From Sinomicrobium weinanense (GTDB taxonomy: Bacteria; Bacteroidota; Bacteroidia; Flavobacteriales; Flavobacteriaceae), in the NCBI RefSeq assembly GCF_018863395.1, contig NZ_JAHKRR010000003.1:589113-653112 (forward strand): a stretch of DNA of 64,000 nucleotides. The letters run 5' to 3'. A program made the translations under genes and the position numbers. The number at the start of each line of letters is the position of its first letter. The stretch's first letter is position 1. The notes beneath the pieces are model-generated. The model was not told where the DNA came from and searched no databases. It saw nothing but the letters and a program-made list of their open reading frames with translations. Positions 61,148 through 64,000 of the stretch are shown here, in pieces.

Positions 61148-61626
61148 TAGTTTTCATATATTTTGAAAGAATTAAGCATCACTTCAAAAATAGGTTCATA
61201 TTTTCTATAACTCTCATACTTTGAATTAATAGTAATTATAAAAACTTTATTTAAACTTTTCTTACCATAGAATGTTTGGAAGATTAATTCTTCATTTTGA
61301 TTCTGTTCAACTTTGAACTTTCTTTGAAAACTTTCATCAATATCACTAATCTTTAATTTCTTAATATCAATTTCTTTTATATGAGGATTTAACTTTAAAG
61401 TATCTGTATGGTCATTTATATATTCCGATACTTTCATGTCATAATCAGAGACAATAACGTTGAAGTTGGCCATTTCCGGATTATTTAAGTTCATACTAAT
61501 GAATAGGGAAAAATTTGGTCTATCATTTTCTAAAAACCAAGATGAAGGGACTGAAACCTCAAAACCATTTTCTTTGACCGTAATCGATTTCCATATGATT
61601 TCTTCATTATATTTAAACTTCCCACT
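61147..61626 (-). CDS. Hypothetical protein with no clear start (5' truncated or frameshifted)
   Basis: The frame is open from 61626 down to the stop at 61147, 159 codons. The first in-frame ATG is at 61494 (115 residues), but codons upstream of it still look coding: 'EEIIWKSITVKENGFEVSVP' and then 'SSWFLENDRPNFSLFISM'. An in-frame TAA lies at 61627-61629 and no ATG precedes. Either the gene lost its start by frameshift, or translation begins at a non-ATG codon. No family was recognised. The product lacks a signal peptide. Confidence 0.55.
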   Translation of the reverse strand, partial: SGKFKYNEEIIWKSITVKENGFEVSVPSSWFLENDRPNFSLFISMNLNNPEMANFNVIVSDYDMKVSEYINDHTDTLKLNPHIKEIDIKKLKISDIDESFQRKFKVEQNQNEELIFQTFYGKKSLNKVFIITINSKYESYRKYEPIFEVMLNSFKIYEN

Positions 61627-61681
61627 TTAGAAAAAACACCATAAAAATATATTGAAAAATATTATTGTTCAGATAAATCCA

Positions 61682-62080
61682 TCAAATAAGAAAAATGTAA
61701 ATTATTATCGAGCCTATTGCATAAAGGAAAACAAAAAAACCTTTAAGTATCCAAGAAAATTTACTTTCCTTAACTAAGGAAAACTTGTTCTCTATATCAA
61801 GATATTTATCGTTTTTCTCGAATAGAAAATAATGTATTAGAAAAAGTATGCCTATAAAACCAATCGATAAATAAAGATATTCAAAAGGCGATGGTAGAAA
61901 TATATTGAAAAGTCTTTCTGCAAAAATTTTTGCAGAAAAAATTATAGCCATTGAACTAAAAGTAACTGCTAAAGTACTATTAAAAGCGGCCATTTCTTTA
62001 TTTTTCCATAAATATTTATTCCACATATATACTCTAAAGTAGATATATTCATAGATATTTACAATTTTACTATAATTCAC
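61682..62080 (-). CDS. Hypothetical three-helix membrane protein
   Basis: A 132-residue protein with predicted membrane segments at about 32-55, 63-85 and 110-130, and a short cytoplasmic N-terminus rich in Tyr and Lys. No family was recognised. It lies 10 bases after the HINT-domain stop on the same strand, a position often occupied by immunity genes of polymorphic toxins. Confidence 0.6.
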   Translation of the reverse strand: MNYSKIVNIYEYIYFRVYMWNKYLWKNKEMAAFNSTLAVTFSSMAIIFSAKIFAERLFNIFLPSPFEYLYLSIGFIGILFLIHYFLFEKNDKYLDIENKFSLVKESKFSWILKGFFVFLYAIGSIIIYIFLI

Positions 62081-62090
62081 TTTTTCTATT

Positions 62091-63706
62091 TTAATTTATA
62101 TATCTATTATGAACTAAAATACCATTGGCAAAAAAGGTGTTGTTCTTCTTTACATATTTGATGTTATACATCAAGGCTTCTTTTTTTTGGTCTTCCAATT
62201 TTATGATTTTTGTTTCTTTCAAGACACCATTGTCATAATAATACACTGTGTCTCCTAATTCAATCTGTTTAATATCAAAAGTTAAATCCTTCTTAGCAAG
62301 CTCAACATCATACACAGACCAGCCTTTTCCTTTTACATAAAATGGATGGTGAGCAGAAGCAATATTGGTGTAACCATTATCATATTCCATATATATTTTA
62401 TTGTACTTCTCATCTTTTTCGGGAACAATTAAAACTCGGTCAGGTTCTATTTCCATTGTATTCATATTTACACTTAATATTTCATCTCCAACCTTAATAT
62501 CTTCAATGTTTTTGGAAATACCATCTTTTAAAAGTATTTTAGTTCCTGCAACAAAACAAGTTTTAGTCCAATCAGGTTTGTGTACAGCAGGCTCCATAGT
62601 TGGATTAAGAATTAGAGATAGGTGTGCACCACCTCCAACTCCCCAACCAATAGGACCTCCATACAACATAAGGATATTTCCTACAGTCTCCATTTTAGCT
62701 TTTTCTTGACCTAATTGGTTGTTGTTTTTTATAGCTTCATTATACTGGTATGCATTGATTCCAAGACCAACAACACCCAAACCACGTCCCAACCATTTAG
62801 CATTTGATATTTGAGATTTAGATAAAGTCTCACCCCAAATATTTGTACCTCCTTTTATTACTTCTCCCATTGTAGTTGTAATTGGACTGGTATATGTCAA
62901 AAATTGATTCATTCCTTCGACTCCATCAAATTCATTTGTTGACAAATTCGATTCTTGTACCGTTTCAGAAGTTACAACGAATGATTCATTAGTATCTATA
63001 GAAGGTGAATCCGAATCTAAAGTAACAACATTACCAACTTCAACAGCAGACATTAGCATTTCATCTGATTCTCTGACATAATTTGCACCAAGTTGATTTT
63101 CAACTATATTATTTGCTTCTTCTACAGAGATCCCTACATCTTGCGCCAATGTATAGGCGCTATCACCTGCTTCTGCCGTCCAGGTGCCATCCCATCAGGA
63201 TCTATAAAAGATATTGGATTATCAAAAGCATAGTTATAAGGACTATGTTTTCTCATATCTTCCGCTAAAGGATCAATATTCATCCATCTACCAAGTTCAG
63301 GATTATAGTTCCTCGCTCCAAAATCATACGTCCCCAATCCTAAACTCTCATCCAGTTCCTTCCCTCCAAATTTCCATCTTTGAGCTACACTGTTTCCAAG
63401 AGGTGACGTTTGAGGATTATATCCTCTATGTTTTAATCCGAAAGGATAATAGTTGCTTTCCTCAATGACTTCCAGTTGCGGAGCACTGGTAGTACCTATG
63501 TTGGCATAGGATAGTCGAATGTTTCCCAAGTGGTCTTTATACTGGTACACATATTTGAACGTATTGTTATCCTTGGTCACATACCCCTCCGGATGACTAA
63601 AAAATGCCAATGAGTCATTTTCGTAAATGTAACTATTAGTATACTCCGTATTTGTCACAGAACTTCCTTTGGTGACCGCTTTCTTTAATTGTATGGCACG
63701 AATATA
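62091..63706 (-). pseudogene. RHS-repeat protein C-terminal part with HINT domain, broken by a frameshift
   Basis: From 63706 the frame gives 'AIQLKKAVTKGSSVTNTEYT', 'HLGNIRLSYANIG' and the RHS core 'GARNYNPELGRWMNIDPLAE', 'NYAFDNPISFIDPDGM'. Near 63191-63197 the sequence TGATGGGATGG is one T short of TGATTGGGATGG; the shift joins 'SFIDPDW' to 'DGTWTAEAGDSAYTLAQDVG' and 'ISVEEANNIVENQLGANY'. The second frame ends with a HINT (pretoxin) domain: 'CFVAGTKILLKDGISKNIED' to 'FFANGILVHNRYIN'. No toxin domain follows. The 5' part is missing beyond 63710, where an IS3 transposase end lies. Confidence 0.85.
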
Positions 63707-63885
63707 CTATCATATTTTACCGTAACTCTATCGTTAATGAAATTAACAAAAGTAAAGCTGCACGTTTTGTTGAGAACATCCATTTTTTGAGAATTATTTA
63801 TTCTAATCGCTAATTCGATAATTGTTGATAGTTTGCCAAGTTCAACATCTTCAGCAAAACCGAGGGATTGATCTGTAAGCTTCCC

Positions 63886-64000
63886 CTAATTAGAACTGTT
63901 AGTTAGTACAATTTTATCATCTTTTTGATTCATCTCAGCAAGGCTAGCCTTGCTGAGATTTTTCTTTGCGTACTCAACCGGAGGCACATACCCAAGGGCA
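63886..64000 (-). mobile_element. IS3-family transposase (OrfB), C-terminal end, cut by window edge
   Basis: The minus-strand frame from the edge reads 'ALGYVPPVEYAKKNLSKASL', then 'AEMNQKDDKIVLTNSSN' and TAG at 63886-63888. 'LGYxxPxEY' and the following Lys-rich tail are the C-terminus of the IS3/IS150 integrase. The sequence after the stop (AGGGGAAGCTTACA) probably leads to the IS end. The insertion interrupts the RHS gene upstream of 63710. Confidence 0.85.

Noticed and set aside
63710..63885. Open stretch between the IS3 stop and the RHS fragment on the minus strand
   Set aside because: The translation has no RHS or transposase pattern; probably the noncoding IS end plus decayed RHS sequence.
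63931..63965. Hairpin with T-tract near the right edge that looks like a terminator
   Set aside because: The palindrome is inside the IS3 transposase reading frame (codons for N-L-S-K-A-S-L-A-E-M), so it is coding sequence, not a separate terminator.

Overview
This 64 kb window comes from the chromosome of a member of the Bacteroidota, most probably a polysaccharide-degrading Flavobacteriaceae. The evidence is two SusC/SusD pairs, a type IX secretion (T9SS) C-terminal domain on a polysaccharide lyase, promoters of the TTTG-N19-TAnnTTTG type, an L21 ribosomal protein with a long C-terminal extension, and the absence of strong Shine-Dalgarno sequences. I cannot name the genus from the sequence alone. 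No tRNA, rRNA or CRISPR array was found.

Layout. (1) 1-12013: a polysaccharide utilisation locus for a uronic-acid polymer: the 3' end of a SusC receptor, a SusD lipoprotein, a secreted metzincin-like lipoprotein with an F5/8 (discoidin) domain, a large multidomain PL8 lyase exported by T9SS, and two heparinase II/III-type lyases (the second PL12-like). No sulfatase is present. (2) 12032-21848: an ArsR regulator and a DMT exporter with matching operators, a two-subunit M16 peptidase pair, a small membrane protein, rplU-rpmA, and a TonB-dependent siderophore-type receptor. (3) 21873-28463: an L-rhamnose catabolic operon (aldolase/dehydrogenase fusion, isomerase, kinase) with an unexpected NCS1-type permease. 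(4) 28833-40026: a transposase relic, a DUF6807 protein, an esterase, a GH130 phosphorylase, a sodium:solute symporter, a Fic relic next to a dispersed palindrome, and a second SusC/SusD pair. (5) 40554-47305: a Crp/Fnr regulator facing a SnoaL-like gene through a TGTGA-N6-TCACA site, then a tight five-gene operon (M20 peptidase, CGNR regulator, GNAT, ATP-grasp, aldo/keto reductase) and a TetR/HAD gene graveyard. (6) 47339-54733: exported Fe/Mn superoxide dismutase, a two-component system, a CopA copper ATPase and a small HMA chaperone that share one upstream module, and a divergent SDR/HxlR pair. (7) 54740-60513: an integrase relic, then a seven-gene type II secretion/type IV pilus-like assembly operon that lacks an ATPase and a secretin. 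(8) 60767-64000: an AT-rich accessory end with small hypothetical genes, a broken RHS/HINT gene and an IS3-family transposase cut by the window edge.

The least explained units are the M20/CGNR/GNAT/ATP-grasp/AKR operon and the ATPase-less pseudopilin operon with its beta-helix protein. The strongest regulatory signals read directly from sequence are the paired ArsR operators, the CRP-type site at the class II position, the duplicated copper-gene module with constant spacing to its promoter, and the five AGTAAC repeats at the HxlR/SDR intergenic region. All functions are inferred from sequence motifs and context; no database search was run.
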